This document shows positions 53,301 to 61,195 of a stretch of DNA of 64,000 nucleotides, piece by piece. The stretch covers positions 310,001 through 374,000 of the forward strand of contig CANMCO010000001.1 of the NCBI GenBank assembly GCA_947496355.1. Direction: 5' to 3'. Numbering within the stretch: position 1 is the stretch's first letter; each line of letters starts with the position of its first letter. A program made the position numbers and the translations under genes. Under the pieces are notes generated by a model. It was not told the DNA's origin and searched no databases. It worked only from the letters and a program-made list of their open reading frames with translations. The DNA comes from an uncultured Aquimarina sp. (GTDB lineage Bacteria > Bacteroidota > Bacteroidia > Flavobacteriales > Flavobacteriaceae).

Positions 53301-54936
53301 GAAAACGTTGTACAGAGTGAAAATTCTTATCTCCTTTGTCGTCTTCGTTTACTTGTGGTTCTCCTGCATTCAATAACACTAATAATTCAGCATCATCAGC
53401 ATCATTTGTATCATAAACAATAGCATCTACAAGATTATCTGTAGTTACTACTGTTCCGTTAGGGAAAGCGGCAGCATCTGCTTTATAAAGTGCAACAGCA
53501 TCTGCACCATTCTGTAATCCATTACCTGGTATAACTATAGATACGTTAGGCACATCTGCATTACCTACAACAAAGTATCCGTTAGTATTAGTAGTAAACC
53601 CGGCTAGATCGTATGTAGCATAGCTTTGATTATTAGATCCGTTATAAAATACTAAGACGTGTCCGTCTAATGAAGCATTTCCGACACCACCATCGTATAA
53701 TTCTACAAATTCTAAAACGTCAGAACCATCAGTATCTGCATCAATTTCATTAATTACGATTATAGCATCTTCACCACCAACATCTTCAATAACTACATTT
53801 TCTCTGTTTGGAGTATTAACTGCCTCTCCTGGTTCTGCCATTACAGCTGGAAAGCTTGGTAATCCACTTCCGTCAAAATCATTTCTTGTCCAGTCTGCAG
53901 CTATATCTGTGTCTTGTCCATTTGGAAATCTAGAGGCTCCACCTACGGTAAAAGAAACCCCGTCAAAAGATTGTAACAAAGTAACGGTAGCATAATTAAG
54001 ATCAGTAGCACCACCATCATTTACTCCAATGTCATCTATAAGTGCTGACCAAGGAATAGTATCAAAAGTGCCGTTATCATCTGCATCCAGATCTTGTCCC
54101 AAGGTTCCTGTAAAGTTCTTTACTAAAAGTAAAGCAACGGTTCCGTTTTCATATACATTGCTGCCAAAAGGTGTCGTAAAATATCCATTTACATCAGCTG
54201 TACCTAGTTGTATTACCTCATCGATTGTACCAAGAGCATTGCTGTCTCCGTCAATCTCAAGAATCCAGTATTCACTTAGGTCTGCTTCTGGAGCAGCTTT
54301 AATTTCTACAAATTCATCAGTATCTGACCCCGTGTGATTAAATACAAATTCGTTGATTACAGGTATGATTACAGGTGTTCCTAATACTTGATTTGTATTT
54401 ACTGCACCATACGTATTAACGTCTAGGGCTTCCCATACGAATTCTGCAGCAGTAGTTCCTGTTCCTGATAGTTGCAAAGAAGCTCCAACAAGTGTACTAC
54501 TAGATTCAGATACCCCAATATCTGTACTAGTTAATCCTGATGCGGGTCCATCTACAGCAGTGATAACGCCTTCGTAACTTAAAAATTGAACAACAGCGTT
54601 GCTATTGTCTACCAGTGCAAGACCGTCTGGAGCACCATTTTGTAACCCATTAGATGGAAGTATCTCTACAATGGTTCCAAATCCATTTTGTTGGTCTGTA
54701 ATAATTCCTGATAAGGAAATTGTGTTGTAAACAGAGCTGTTTGATCCATTATACAGGGCAATACTCCATCCTGTAAGATCTGTTCCTGCCGCCCCAGCGA
54801 TTTCAATCGCTTCATTTACATCTGAGCTTGCATTATCATAATGTATTTCATTGATAAATACAGACTGCGCAATTCCACTGTTAACTCCTATAAAACAAGA
54901 GATGACAAATGGAATTAAAAGTAATTTTAATTTCAT
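50323..54936 (-). CDS. Large extracellular nuclease with LTD modules and T9SS type A signal
   Basis: 1537 residues from the ATG at 54936 (MKLKLLLIPFVISCFIGVNSG), a good signal peptide; the upstream start at 54975 is less likely. Lamin-tail-domain modules lie at about 25-175, 190-380, 390-575 and 580-750, recognised by VINEIDADTDGSD..EFVELYDGG-type motifs. A DUF5689/OB-like domain (about 760-940) and an EEP catalytic domain (about 975-1290) follow: WNIEWFGD, VEEI, LVALHARA, LLGDYNDDVDE, TTSDHFPVSARF. The rest is a beta domain and the T9SS type A sorting tail (VSPNPVSGTLFIDF ... FAKGFYVVRAADAAG). The family resembles ExeM-type extracellular nucleases that cut extracellular DNA and affect biofilms. 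Confidence 0.88.
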   Translation of the reverse strand: MKLKLLLIPFVISCFIGVNSGIAQSVFINEIHYDNASSDVNEAIEIAGAAGTDLTGWSIALYNGSNSSVYNTISLSGIITDQQNGFGTIVEILPSNGLQNGAPDGLALVDNSNAVVQFLSYEGVITAVDGPASGLTSTDIGVSESSSTLVGASLQLSGTGTTAAEFVWEALDVNTYGAVNTNQVLGTPVIIPVINEFVFNHTGSDTDEFVEIKAAPEADLSEYWILEIDGDSNALGTIDEVIQLGTADVNGYFTTPFGSNVYENGTVALLLVKNFTGTLGQDLDADDNGTFDTIPWSALIDDIGVNDGGATDLNYATVTLLQSFDGVSFTVGGASRFPNGQDTDIAADWTRNDFDGSGLPSFPAVMAEPGEAVNTPNRENVVIEDVGGEDAIIVINEIDADTDGSDVLEFVELYDGGVGNASLDGHVLVFYNGSNNQSYATYDLAGFTTNTNGYFVVGNADVPNVSIVIPGNGLQNGADAVALYKADAAAFPNGTVVTTDNLVDAIVYDTNDADDAELLVLLNAGEPQVNEDDKGDKNFHSVQRFPNGSGGLRNTSTYTQAIPTPGASNTNATEIVNLIINELDADTQGSDALEFVELYDGGTGNTSLDGYVLVNYNGNNNTSYNAFDLDGFSTDAEGYFVIGNADVANVDLVVPGNSFQNGADAVVLYLGDATSFPNGTAVSTDNIIDAIVYDTNDSDDPELLVLLNIDQPQLNEDINGSKDAESLQRSPNGEGGARNTSSYVAKTPTPGISNDGVIVVPGEPITIAEARAAAEGTPVTIAGVLTVTDSFGGPAFVQDSTGGIAVFDDLVQADATLKVGDSITVTAVRAAFNDQVQLSGVVEVINNGLPNNPITPLEITLAEIANHPGELVRVVNASFPNPGDLLFGNSNFTLTDASGTGQLRIDNDVEDVVGKVQPVTCPEITGVVGRFREFFQLLPRQLSDISCAVEFIPPGDTVGFPKEDTFDVVAWNIEWFGDENNSPVGQNPMSDAIQRDSTATVLQRLNADIYAVEEIADDVLFAELVAQLPGYDYILSDATSNPGGTPPFQKVGFIYNTETVSVVNTRAMFTSIHPLYNGGDDSAILDYPNETSRFFASGRLPFLMTADVTINGVTERIDLVALHARANSGNDAQGRYDMRKYDVEVLKDSLDANFTNNKLILLGDYNDDVDETVADITSTVSSFQEYVNDSLNYNIVSSALSEAGLRSFVFRENMIDHIAITNELEEAYIDNSVTVHYEVYDADYAFTTSDHFPVSARFLLEQPFVENECVGASVVSFEQGTRKDGGRISRLRSNPQRAIGMPEERRFIPFVSLGFGGSITLELNNEIFDNVDTNEFAVFESTGFFGNIACNRFPETAEVFASQDGVDFVSLGTTCQDGEFDLAAGNLSSAKFIKVVDISDPNVFPWFADGYDLDAIVCLESGENIVAKAAVDYLENPTAYESELMEENYGLEEISVNVSPNPVSGTLFIDFNTLAKSNVDVQIIDVMGKTVYAQTIRLNVGQSKLSVDMSRFAKGFYVVRAADAAGAFIKTQKVIRK
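52675..53766 (-). repeat. Tandem duplication of an LTD module inside the nuclease gene
   Basis: Two adjacent copies of about 180-185 codons (about 53206-53766 and 52675-53206) encode closely similar modules, each starting IxINExDADT and containing LDGxVLVxYNGxNN, IVYDTNDxDD, LLVLLNxxxPQxNED and PTPGxSN. The similarity suggests a recent internal duplication, more recent than the split from the two N-terminal LTD modules. Confidence 0.8.
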
Positions 54937-55295
54937 GACTATTAGTTTGTTTGTGTGATTTTTTGCGTAGCGCAAGGTATGGCATTAGAACGATTCCTAC
55001 ACCCTAATTGTGTTAAAAAAATATTAACAAATCAATAATTTCCTTCGGAGACCTTTATAAATCAAGGGTTTATAGAAATGACAATAATCGCAATTGTGAA
55101 TAAGTGATTCTGAGATTACTTGTAAAAGGGTAAAACCACCCCATTGAAATTGGGTTCTTCAACTCTGGTTATCTGATTGTCAATTATTTACATTTGAAGA
55201 ACTAACTTTTGATGTGAAACTTAAATTTTTGTTGGGGAACATTCTTTGTAGTAATTCATATCAGAAAATCATATTAATTAAAGGGGTAAAACAAA
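54937..55295. other. Divergent intergenic region, nuclease and PLAT-like lipoprotein
   Basis: 359 bases of AT-rich DNA between two divergent genes. Both promoters must lie here. I found no perfect TAnnTTTG box; a near match (TTCTTTG) lies at about 55246-55252 on the plus strand. A short stem CCCATTGAAATTGGG occurs near 55140-55155. No ORF or RNA gene is supported. Confidence 0.4.
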
Positions 55296-56018
55296 ATGAA
55301 AAGACGGGGGGATTTTAAAAAAATGATATGGATAGGTGTATGTACTTTGCTTATGACATCTTGTGAACAGCCGGATGGGGAAGCAGCGTTTATAAATACT
55401 AATGAGCAGGCTGGTTTTATGAGTACAACTGGTAATAGTGATGAATATGTAGAAGACAAAATAGGATCAGAGGTACCATTATTACATAGACGTCTTGATG
55501 GTAATTTAAGTGAAAAAGAAGCTTCAGCACGGTTTGATGTAGCGGTTGTAGAATATATGAGTAGAAATCCAAAGCAAGAAAAAGCGGTAAGCACAGAATG
55601 GTATTTTAGAATCGCAACGTATACAGGAACTCAATCAGATAATGGAACCGATGGTGAGGTAAGAGCAAGTGCCTATTTTAAGACAGATAAAGGAACGTAT
55701 AATTTTCAAAATATTGTATTAAACAACCCTGGTGATGATCACGAAATAGGAAAATGGGACTATTACCTTTTTAAAGCATCTATGCCTGGTCAAGCGGTGA
55801 ATTCGGTAGAAATAAAGTCAACCAGCATTCAACTAAAAGGGACCGATGGCTGGTTTGTAAAGCAATTTCACACCTATATGGTTACCTCGGATCAAACTGT
55901 ACCTGCAACGGGAGCCACAAACTTATATACTTTTCCTAATGTCTGGTTAGATAACACTTGTGCTAATTGTTGGGATACCTATAGGGTGCGAGGAGGGTAT
56001 GGAAAATTAAAATTTTAG
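55296..56018 (+). CDS. Lipoprotein with PLAT/LH2-like domain
   Basis: 240 residues. A lipoprotein signal ends at LMTSCEQ (Cys23). Residues about 105-215 have the order of a PLAT (lipoxygenase homology) beta-sandwich: WYFRIATYTGTQSDNGTDGEVRA, then FKTDKGTYNFQNIVLNN, then NSVEIKSTSIQLKGTDGWFVKQFHTYM, matching the TGxxxGAGTDAxV / WFVxxV pattern. The N-terminal acidic region is unassigned and the tail holds two close cysteines (CANC). Divergent from the extracellular nuclease. Its ligand or enzyme activity, if any, is unknown. Confidence 0.65.
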   Translation: MKRRGDFKKMIWIGVCTLLMTSCEQPDGEAAFINTNEQAGFMSTTGNSDEYVEDKIGSEVPLLHRRLDGNLSEKEASARFDVAVVEYMSRNPKQEKAVSTEWYFRIATYTGTQSDNGTDGEVRASAYFKTDKGTYNFQNIVLNNPGDDHEIGKWDYYLFKASMPGQAVNSVEIKSTSIQLKGTDGWFVKQFHTYMVTSDQTVPATGATNLYTFPNVWLDNTCANCWDTYRVRGGYGKLKF

Positions 56019-56040
56019 TGTTAGTTATATTTGCAATGTT

Positions 56041-56076
56041 AAAAGGCTGAACCTGCGATATCAGGTTTAGCCTTTT
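56041..56076. terminator. Bidirectional terminator
   Basis: Stem AAAAGGCT-AACCTG / CAGGTT-AGCCTTTT with one mismatch and a 6-base loop, followed by T. It lies between two convergent genes. Confidence 0.8.
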
Positions 56077-56082
56077 TGCATT

Positions 56083-57051
56083 TTAGTTTAGTTTTAATCT
56101 AACAGATACAGGGAAATGATCACTGTATCCACCTTTGTATTTTTTACCAACATAAGTTCTGAAGGGATTTCCTTTATAACGCCCCTTATAAATTTTTAGA
56201 AAATCATCATTAAATATAGAGGCATCAGAAAAGCAATGTTTGCCTTTTTCATATTTATGAAAATTATGACTAAAAATGATCTGATCAAATAAATTCCATT
56301 GACTTCTATAGCTGGTACTACCGCTATATCGAGTAAGTAAGCGTTCCATAGGATTAAAAAGATCGTTTTGAACCAAGTGTCTAATACTTTCACTAGAAGG
56401 ATCATCATTAAAATCCCCCATGATGATGATTTTTGCCCCTGGATCCTCTGAAGTAATTTGACCTATGACTTCGCGGTTTTTTTCTGCGGCGGCAACACGT
56501 TTGTATGAAGTAAGAGCTGCACCATCTCGCCTGGACGGCCAATGATTAATCAAAACATGAATTTTTTCATTATTTAAGTTACCTGTAACCCATAAAATAT
56601 CTCGTGTATAGTCTCTATCTCCTTTCTGGCTATCTACCAAAACAACAATGCTTTCAGAATGAGTAACTTCGAAATGTTGTTTTTGATATAATAACCCAAC
56701 ATCTATCCCGCGCTCATCTGGCGAATCAAAATGAACTATTCCGTAGTCTTTATTTTTTAGATGTTTAGAGCCTGTAAGATCTTCAAGAACTTTTTTATTT
56801 TCAACCTCGGCAACCCCCACTAATATTGGAGCTTTTCTTGTTTTCGAAAATCCAATATTTGAAATAACAGTACCTAATTTAAAGATTTTATTATCGTAAC
56901 GTTTGCGATTCCATCGCTTTTCAGAGTCTGGCAAGAAATCTTCATCCAAAGTATTTGGATCATCTAAGGTGTCAAATAAGTTCTCGAGATTATAAAAGGC
57001 TACGGTATAATCGTTTGTAGTTTTTTTACTGAAATAGGATTTATTGGACAT
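56083..57051 (-). CDS. EEP-family enzyme, no signal peptide
   Basis: 322 residues. It is the paralogue of the protein at 34517-35563: FYNLENLFDTLDDP, VAEVENKK, HFDSPDERGIDVGLLYQKQHF, NHWPSRRDG, MGDFNDDPSSES, GYSDHFPVSV. The catalytic EEP motifs are intact. There is no hydrophobic N-terminus, so it is probably cytoplasmic, unlike its paralogue. It could act on phosphodiesters or nucleotides inside the cell. Divergent from hflX, 124 bases away. Confidence 0.85.
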   Translation of the reverse strand: MSNKSYFSKKTTNDYTVAFYNLENLFDTLDDPNTLDEDFLPDSEKRWNRKRYDNKIFKLGTVISNIGFSKTRKAPILVGVAEVENKKVLEDLTGSKHLKNKDYGIVHFDSPDERGIDVGLLYQKQHFEVTHSESIVVLVDSQKGDRDYTRDILWVTGNLNNEKIHVLINHWPSRRDGAALTSYKRVAAAEKNREVIGQITSEDPGAKIIIMGDFNDDPSSESIRHLVQNDLFNPMERLLTRYSGSTSYRSQWNLFDQIIFSHNFHKYEKGKHCFSDASIFNDDFLKIYKGRYKGNPFRTYVGKKYKGGYSDHFPVSVRLKLN

Positions 57052-57110
57052 AGCATTTTAATTTTGTAAGAAACCATATATAATGTAGACTTCAGAGCAC
57101 ATAATTATTG

Positions 57111-57118
57111 TACTTTTG
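57111..57118 (+). promoter_or_regulatory. Putative -7 box upstream of hflX
   Basis: TACTTTTG fits TAnnTTTG perfectly at 58 bases before the hflX ATG. The -33 region (TTCAG near 57091) is imperfect, so this is weak. Confidence 0.35.
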
Positions 57119-57175
57119 TACATTAGATTTTGACTACAATATAGTAAATTAAGACAAAGAAGATAACTTTAGTTA

Positions 57176-58387
57176 ATGTTAGAGAAGGAAGAAATAGCAT
57201 ACGAGAAAACAGTACTTATAGGTATTGTAACCAAAAATCAAGACGAAGAAAAGCTCAATGAGTTTTTGGATGAACTAGAGTTTCTTACGTATACAGCTGG
57301 GGGAGAAGTGGTAAAACGCTTTACTCAAAAAATGGATATGCCTAACTCTAAAACCTTCATAGGTACCGGTAAAATGGAAGATGTTAGAGTTTATGTTGAG
57401 CAAAATGACATTGGAACTGTTGTTTTTGATGATGAACTATCCCCTGGACAATTGCGAAATATTGAACGGATTTTGAAGGCAAAAATCATAGATCGTACTA
57501 ATTTGATCCTTGATATTTTTGCGCAACGTGCACAAACAAGCTATGCCAGAACCCAGGTAGAATTGGCACAATACCAATATTTATTACCCAGACTTACGGG
57601 ATTATGGACTCACTTAGAGCGTCAACGTGGTGGTATAGGAATGCGTGGTCCTGGTGAAACCGAGATTGAAACCGACCGTCGTATTGTAAGAGATCGTATT
57701 TCTTTACTTAAAAAGAAATTGCTTACTATAGATAAACAGATGGCTACCCAAAGAGGTAATCGCGGTAAGTTGGTACGTGTCGCTTTGGTAGGCTATACAA
57801 ACGTGGGTAAGTCAACACTAATGAATGTTATTGCCAAAAGCCAGGTATTTGCAGAAAATAAACTTTTTGCTACACTTGATACCACAGTACGAAAAGTGGT
57901 TATTGGCAATCTTCCGTTTTTGCTTAGTGACACAGTAGGTTTTATAAGAAAACTCCCTACTCAACTTGTAGAAAGTTTTAAAAGTACATTAGATGAGGTT
58001 CGTGAGGCAGATTTATTACTGCACGTTGTAGATATTTCGCATCCTCAGTTCGAAGATCATATCGAGTCTGTAAATAGGATTCTTAATGAGATTGATTGTA
58101 CAGATAAGGCAACCATTATGGTTTTTAATAAGATTGATGCGTACGAGCATCAAACAATTGATGAGGATGATCTTACTACAGAAAGAACAAAAGCGCATTA
58201 TACGCTAGAGGAGTGGAAACAAACCTGGATGAGTAAAATAGGAGATAACGCCTTATTCATTTCTGCAATTAACAAAGAGAATATAGATGATTTTAGAAAA
58301 CGAGTATATAAAGAAGTAAGAGATATTCATGTGACTCGTTTTCCGTATAACAACTTCTTGTATCCAGAAATAATCAGTGAGGAGTAA
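57176..58387 (+). CDS. hflX: Ribosome-associated GTPase HflX
   Basis: 403 residues. HflX binds the 50S subunit, splits stalled ribosomes under stress and hydrolyses GTP/ATP. The N-terminal domain holds FIGTGKMEDVRVY, VVFDDELSPGQLRNIE and the glycine-rich QRGGIGMRGPGETEIETDRR linker. The G domain has G1 VALVGYTNVGKSTLMN (about 205), G3 DTVGFIRKLPT and NKID (G4). Length is slightly below the E. coli protein, as usual. It ends 3 bases from the convergent DUF3078 gene. Confidence 0.96.
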   Translation: MLEKEEIAYEKTVLIGIVTKNQDEEKLNEFLDELEFLTYTAGGEVVKRFTQKMDMPNSKTFIGTGKMEDVRVYVEQNDIGTVVFDDELSPGQLRNIERILKAKIIDRTNLILDIFAQRAQTSYARTQVELAQYQYLLPRLTGLWTHLERQRGGIGMRGPGETEIETDRRIVRDRISLLKKKLLTIDKQMATQRGNRGKLVRVALVGYTNVGKSTLMNVIAKSQVFAENKLFATLDTTVRKVVIGNLPFLLSDTVGFIRKLPTQLVESFKSTLDEVREADLLLHVVDISHPQFEDHIESVNRILNEIDCTDKATIMVFNKIDAYEHQTIDEDDLTTERTKAHYTLEEWKQTWMSKIGDNALFISAINKENIDDFRKRVYKEVRDIHVTRFPYNNFLYPEIISEE

Positions 58388-58389
58388 TT

Positions 58390-59415
58390 TCAGAACTTAT
58401 AATCAAGCCCAATTCCTGTTACTTGCCTAATTTGAAATGCTCCTGTGGCATTATCGTCATAAATACTCTGAAATACAAAACTGAAGGAGACGTAGCGATT
58501 TACCTTCAAGTATAAATTAAGAGTATAATCGATATCAATGTTTTCAGGACTCTCTATATAGTTTGAATATAAATTAAGAATGTTTTCTATCGAAATCCTT
58601 TCTGATAAAGAAAACTTTAGGTTGGCAGCAATAGATCCTCCAAATTCAAATCGAGTACTTTCACCAGCATCAACACCAAAATAATCTCCATCTACATATC
58701 CTGCAACATTAGTAAACTCTTTGTCTACAAAAATCATACGTGATGTTACAGGAGCGATGTTAATGTTGAGATCATCACTTTTTTTCCAGAGCACACCTGG
58801 CCCAGCCTGTATAAATGCAGGAGAGAAAAAATGAGTTTCTTCGATTCGTATCGTTTCATCAGTTTCAGAATCCGTTTCAAATCTAAACCCCTTGTCAAAT
58901 TGAGATAAGAAATTAGCAAAAAAAGAATAATTCCAGTTGTGTTTTCCTATGCGTTTTCCAAGACGAGTGTTTATCTCAATTCTATCATTGGTTTTCCTTG
59001 CAAAATCTTCATTTTTTAAAAACGAAAGCCCGTAGTCTGCCAAAATTTTATTGTACCAGGTTAGATTGTTTTTTTTATAATTAAACTCATAATTAACCAC
59101 TGCATTCCCTGCTACATTCGAAGTTCCCCCACCTTGCCAATCAAAATTAAATGCAGATTGATTAAACAGCAACGAGAATTTACCCTTGGTTTTCCAGCCG
59201 ATATGTTCTTTTTTAGGTTTTTTGGGAGTTATTTCTTTTAAAATGTTTTTTAGAACAATGATGTTAAGATCATTGGTTGTATTTTTTAAAACACTATCAA
59301 GACTACGTTTTAAATTGACTTGAATCGAATCTAATTGAGTCACTTTTTTTTTCTTCTGGCCAAAGATATTTGATATGAATAAAAATAGAAATACAGCTAA
59401 AAAAAATCGCTTCAT
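58390..59415 (-). CDS. DUF3078-family outer-membrane protein
   Basis: 341 residues from the ATG at 59415; an in-frame start at 59445 adds a poor N-terminus. Signal peptide MKRFFLAVFLFLFISNIFGQ. The mature part is a beta barrel-like DUF3078 domain: FSLLFNQSAFNFDWQGGGTSNVAGNAVVNYEFNYKK ... DRIEINTRLGKRIGKHNWNYSFFANFLSQFD, ending in aromatic VTGIGLDYKF. Bacteroidota-specific; role unknown. A second DUF3078 protein is at 60105-61040, separated by an acetyltransferase and a repeat element. Confidence 0.85.
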   Translation of the reverse strand: MKRFFLAVFLFLFISNIFGQKKKKVTQLDSIQVNLKRSLDSVLKNTTNDLNIIVLKNILKEITPKKPKKEHIGWKTKGKFSLLFNQSAFNFDWQGGGTSNVAGNAVVNYEFNYKKNNLTWYNKILADYGLSFLKNEDFARKTNDRIEINTRLGKRIGKHNWNYSFFANFLSQFDKGFRFETDSETDETIRIEETHFFSPAFIQAGPGVLWKKSDDLNINIAPVTSRMIFVDKEFTNVAGYVDGDYFGVDAGESTRFEFGGSIAANLKFSLSERISIENILNLYSNYIESPENIDIDYTLNLYLKVNRYVSFSFVFQSIYDDNATGAFQIRQVTGIGLDYKF

Positions 59416-59528
59416 TTGATCCTTCATTGCAGGGGTAAAAGACAAATATACGGGATGCGTTTAGGTTTTTCAAATAAGTAAACAATTGAAATTAAACTAT
59501 ATTCGTATTTGTCATTTACTTTCTCACA

Positions 59529-59966
59529 TTGGAAAAACTAAAAATAGAACTTATTAAGGCCTTAGAAAAGGATAAAAGCTTTTTGCTTGATCTAAGAAAG
59601 CAAACTATGGTTGAGCATCTAGAAAAAGCAGAGATATATCTGTCTGATGAAGAACATAAGGCAAGGATCGATAAGTACTTTGAAGGGGCTTATATAATTC
59701 TTGCATCTCACAAAAAAGGTGGCCTATTAAAATGTATAGATACCAAAGACAAAATAGAAATATTGCAGTTTCAAGTACTCCCAGAATACCAGGGTAAAGG
59801 GATAGGTAAATATATATTGAAACGGGTTATATCAAAAGCCAAATCCGAAAATAAAAACTTGATAATAAAGGTGTTAAAAGAGAACCCTGCAAGATATCTA
59901 TATGAGCAAAAAGGATTTAAGATCGTAGGCGAGGATCAATTTGAGTTTTGTATGAAGTTTGTATAG
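59529..59966 (+). CDS. GNAT-family N-acetyltransferase
   Basis: 145 residues starting with TTG at 59529. The GNAT core is EILQFQVLPEYQGKGIGKYILKRVISKA, with the acetyl-CoA-binding QGKGIG loop, then NPARYLYEQKGFKIVGEDQF, the usual C-terminal motif. The N-terminal residues (EKLKIELIKALEKDKSFLLDLRKQTM) support the TTG. Substrate unknown. It lies between two DUF3078 genes in the opposite direction. Confidence 0.85.
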   Translation: MEKLKIELIKALEKDKSFLLDLRKQTMVEHLEKAEIYLSDEEHKARIDKYFEGAYIILASHKKGGLLKCIDTKDKIEILQFQVLPEYQGKGIGKYILKRVISKAKSENKNLIIKVLKENPARYLYEQKGFKIVGEDQFEFCMKFV

Positions 59967-59976
59967 AGGTAAAACT

Positions 59977-60081
59977 AAAAGAGCGTGTCTAGAAAGTATA
60001 TTTTAGAACTAACTGTCACATTGAGCGGAGTCGAAGTACTCAAGATGACAGAAGAATTCACTTTTCAGACACCCTCTTTTC
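59977..60081. repeat. Nested hairpin repeat element
   Basis: Outer arms at 59977-59995 (AAAAGAGCGTGTCTAGAAAG-like) and 60061-60080 pair with about four mismatches. Inner arms CTGTCACATTGAG (60013-60025) and CTCAAGATGACAG (60039-60051) pair with two. The core GAGCGGAGTCGAA is shared with 50291-50303. It lies between convergent genes and could also stop transcription. Confidence 0.75.
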
Positions 60082-60104
60082 TATTATGTTATAAGAATTT
60101 TATG

Positions 60105-61040
60105 TTAGAAAGAATAGCTCAGCCCAACATTCCAGAAAGACTGCAGTTCATTATCTGTATTTTCTAACGTTGGAGTTGGTACTATTGCAGGTACTTGAGC
60201 CAATGCATAGTTAAATGCTTCTTGCTTATTACTTCTTAAACCAAAATCAAACCCTACACCAATAGCTTTCCATAAGGTGTAAGAAAAAGAATTAGTCCAG
60301 GTCCAGTTAGAGTAATCAGCATCTTCATAGCTTAAAAATGCAGAAAGGTTTGTCTTAAAGTTTATCGCACCAATTTTACGTGTATAATCGGCAACTACCT
60401 TTGCACCCAAAGAAGACTCATATTGCGCAGCACCTTCACTAAAGACAAAATTGTAGTTAAGTGGGTGAACGACCACAACAAGATTGTTAATAGGAGTCCA
60501 GGTACCTCCCACACCAAGATCTAAGTATCCTGGATCGTTAAAATTATCAAGGATTGTTGTTCTATATTCGCCCAAAGTAGATATAGCTAATGTTTTGGTT
60601 AATTTATAACCAAATAATGAGGTAACAGTAAATACATCTGTTGCTTCTCTAAAACTGTCATCGTCTGTTGGATCATCTTTATCATCTAATTTGACCCAAG
60701 CTAGGTTAATATTTGCGCTGTTTCTCCAAAAATATTTATCCTGAATTAGATTTGCATATGGGTTTATCGTAATTCCTATATTTCCTGCAGAGTTGTTTGG
60801 AATACCTTGGGCAAACCAATTATTAAACCCAGAAATACTACCTCCAACAGTACCAAAAGCGCCTATTTTCCATCCCGGAATTGCATCAATTTTAGCTTGA
60901 ATAGCATTTATTCTACCCTGTATTGCTGCAATAGAATCTTTCTTTGCTGCTTGTGTAGTTTTTAGTTCTTCTAAGGTTTGGGCCTTAATTGAAGTTATCC
61001 CCAAAAACAAAGTTGTTATTAAAACTAGTTTCTTAATCAT
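60105..61040 (-). CDS. DUF3078-family outer-membrane protein
   Basis: 311 residues. The signal peptide ends at TSIKAQ (residue 20). A short coiled stretch (TQAAKKDSIAAIQGRINAIQAKIDAIPG) precedes the DUF3078 barrel-like domain: GAFGTVGGSISGFNNWFAQGIPNNSAGNIGITINPYANLIQ ... NSANINLAWVK, ending NVGLSYSF with terminal aromatic. The N-terminal coil is similar to that in many Bacteroidota outer-membrane proteins. It is a family member of 58390-59415 but not a close duplicate. Confidence 0.85.
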   Translation of the reverse strand: MIKKLVLITTLFLGITSIKAQTLEELKTTQAAKKDSIAAIQGRINAIQAKIDAIPGWKIGAFGTVGGSISGFNNWFAQGIPNNSAGNIGITINPYANLIQDKYFWRNSANINLAWVKLDDKDDPTDDDSFREATDVFTVTSLFGYKLTKTLAISTLGEYRTTILDNFNDPGYLDLGVGGTWTPINNLVVVVHPLNYNFVFSEGAAQYESSLGAKVVADYTRKIGAINFKTNLSAFLSYEDADYSNWTWTNSFSYTLWKAIGVGFDFGLRSNKQEAFNYALAQVPAIVPTPTLENTDNELQSFWNVGLSYSF

Positions 61041-61195
61041 TTTACTTAGGTTTAAGATAATTTGTTATTAAAATAGTAATTTAAGCATTAAAATTATTTT
61101 TTGCGAATTTAACAGAATCGATATGTGAAGAATAATAAGAGTTTCATTTTAATTTCGTTTTTTCGATAAAAAACAAAATTAATAGGTAAAACAAC

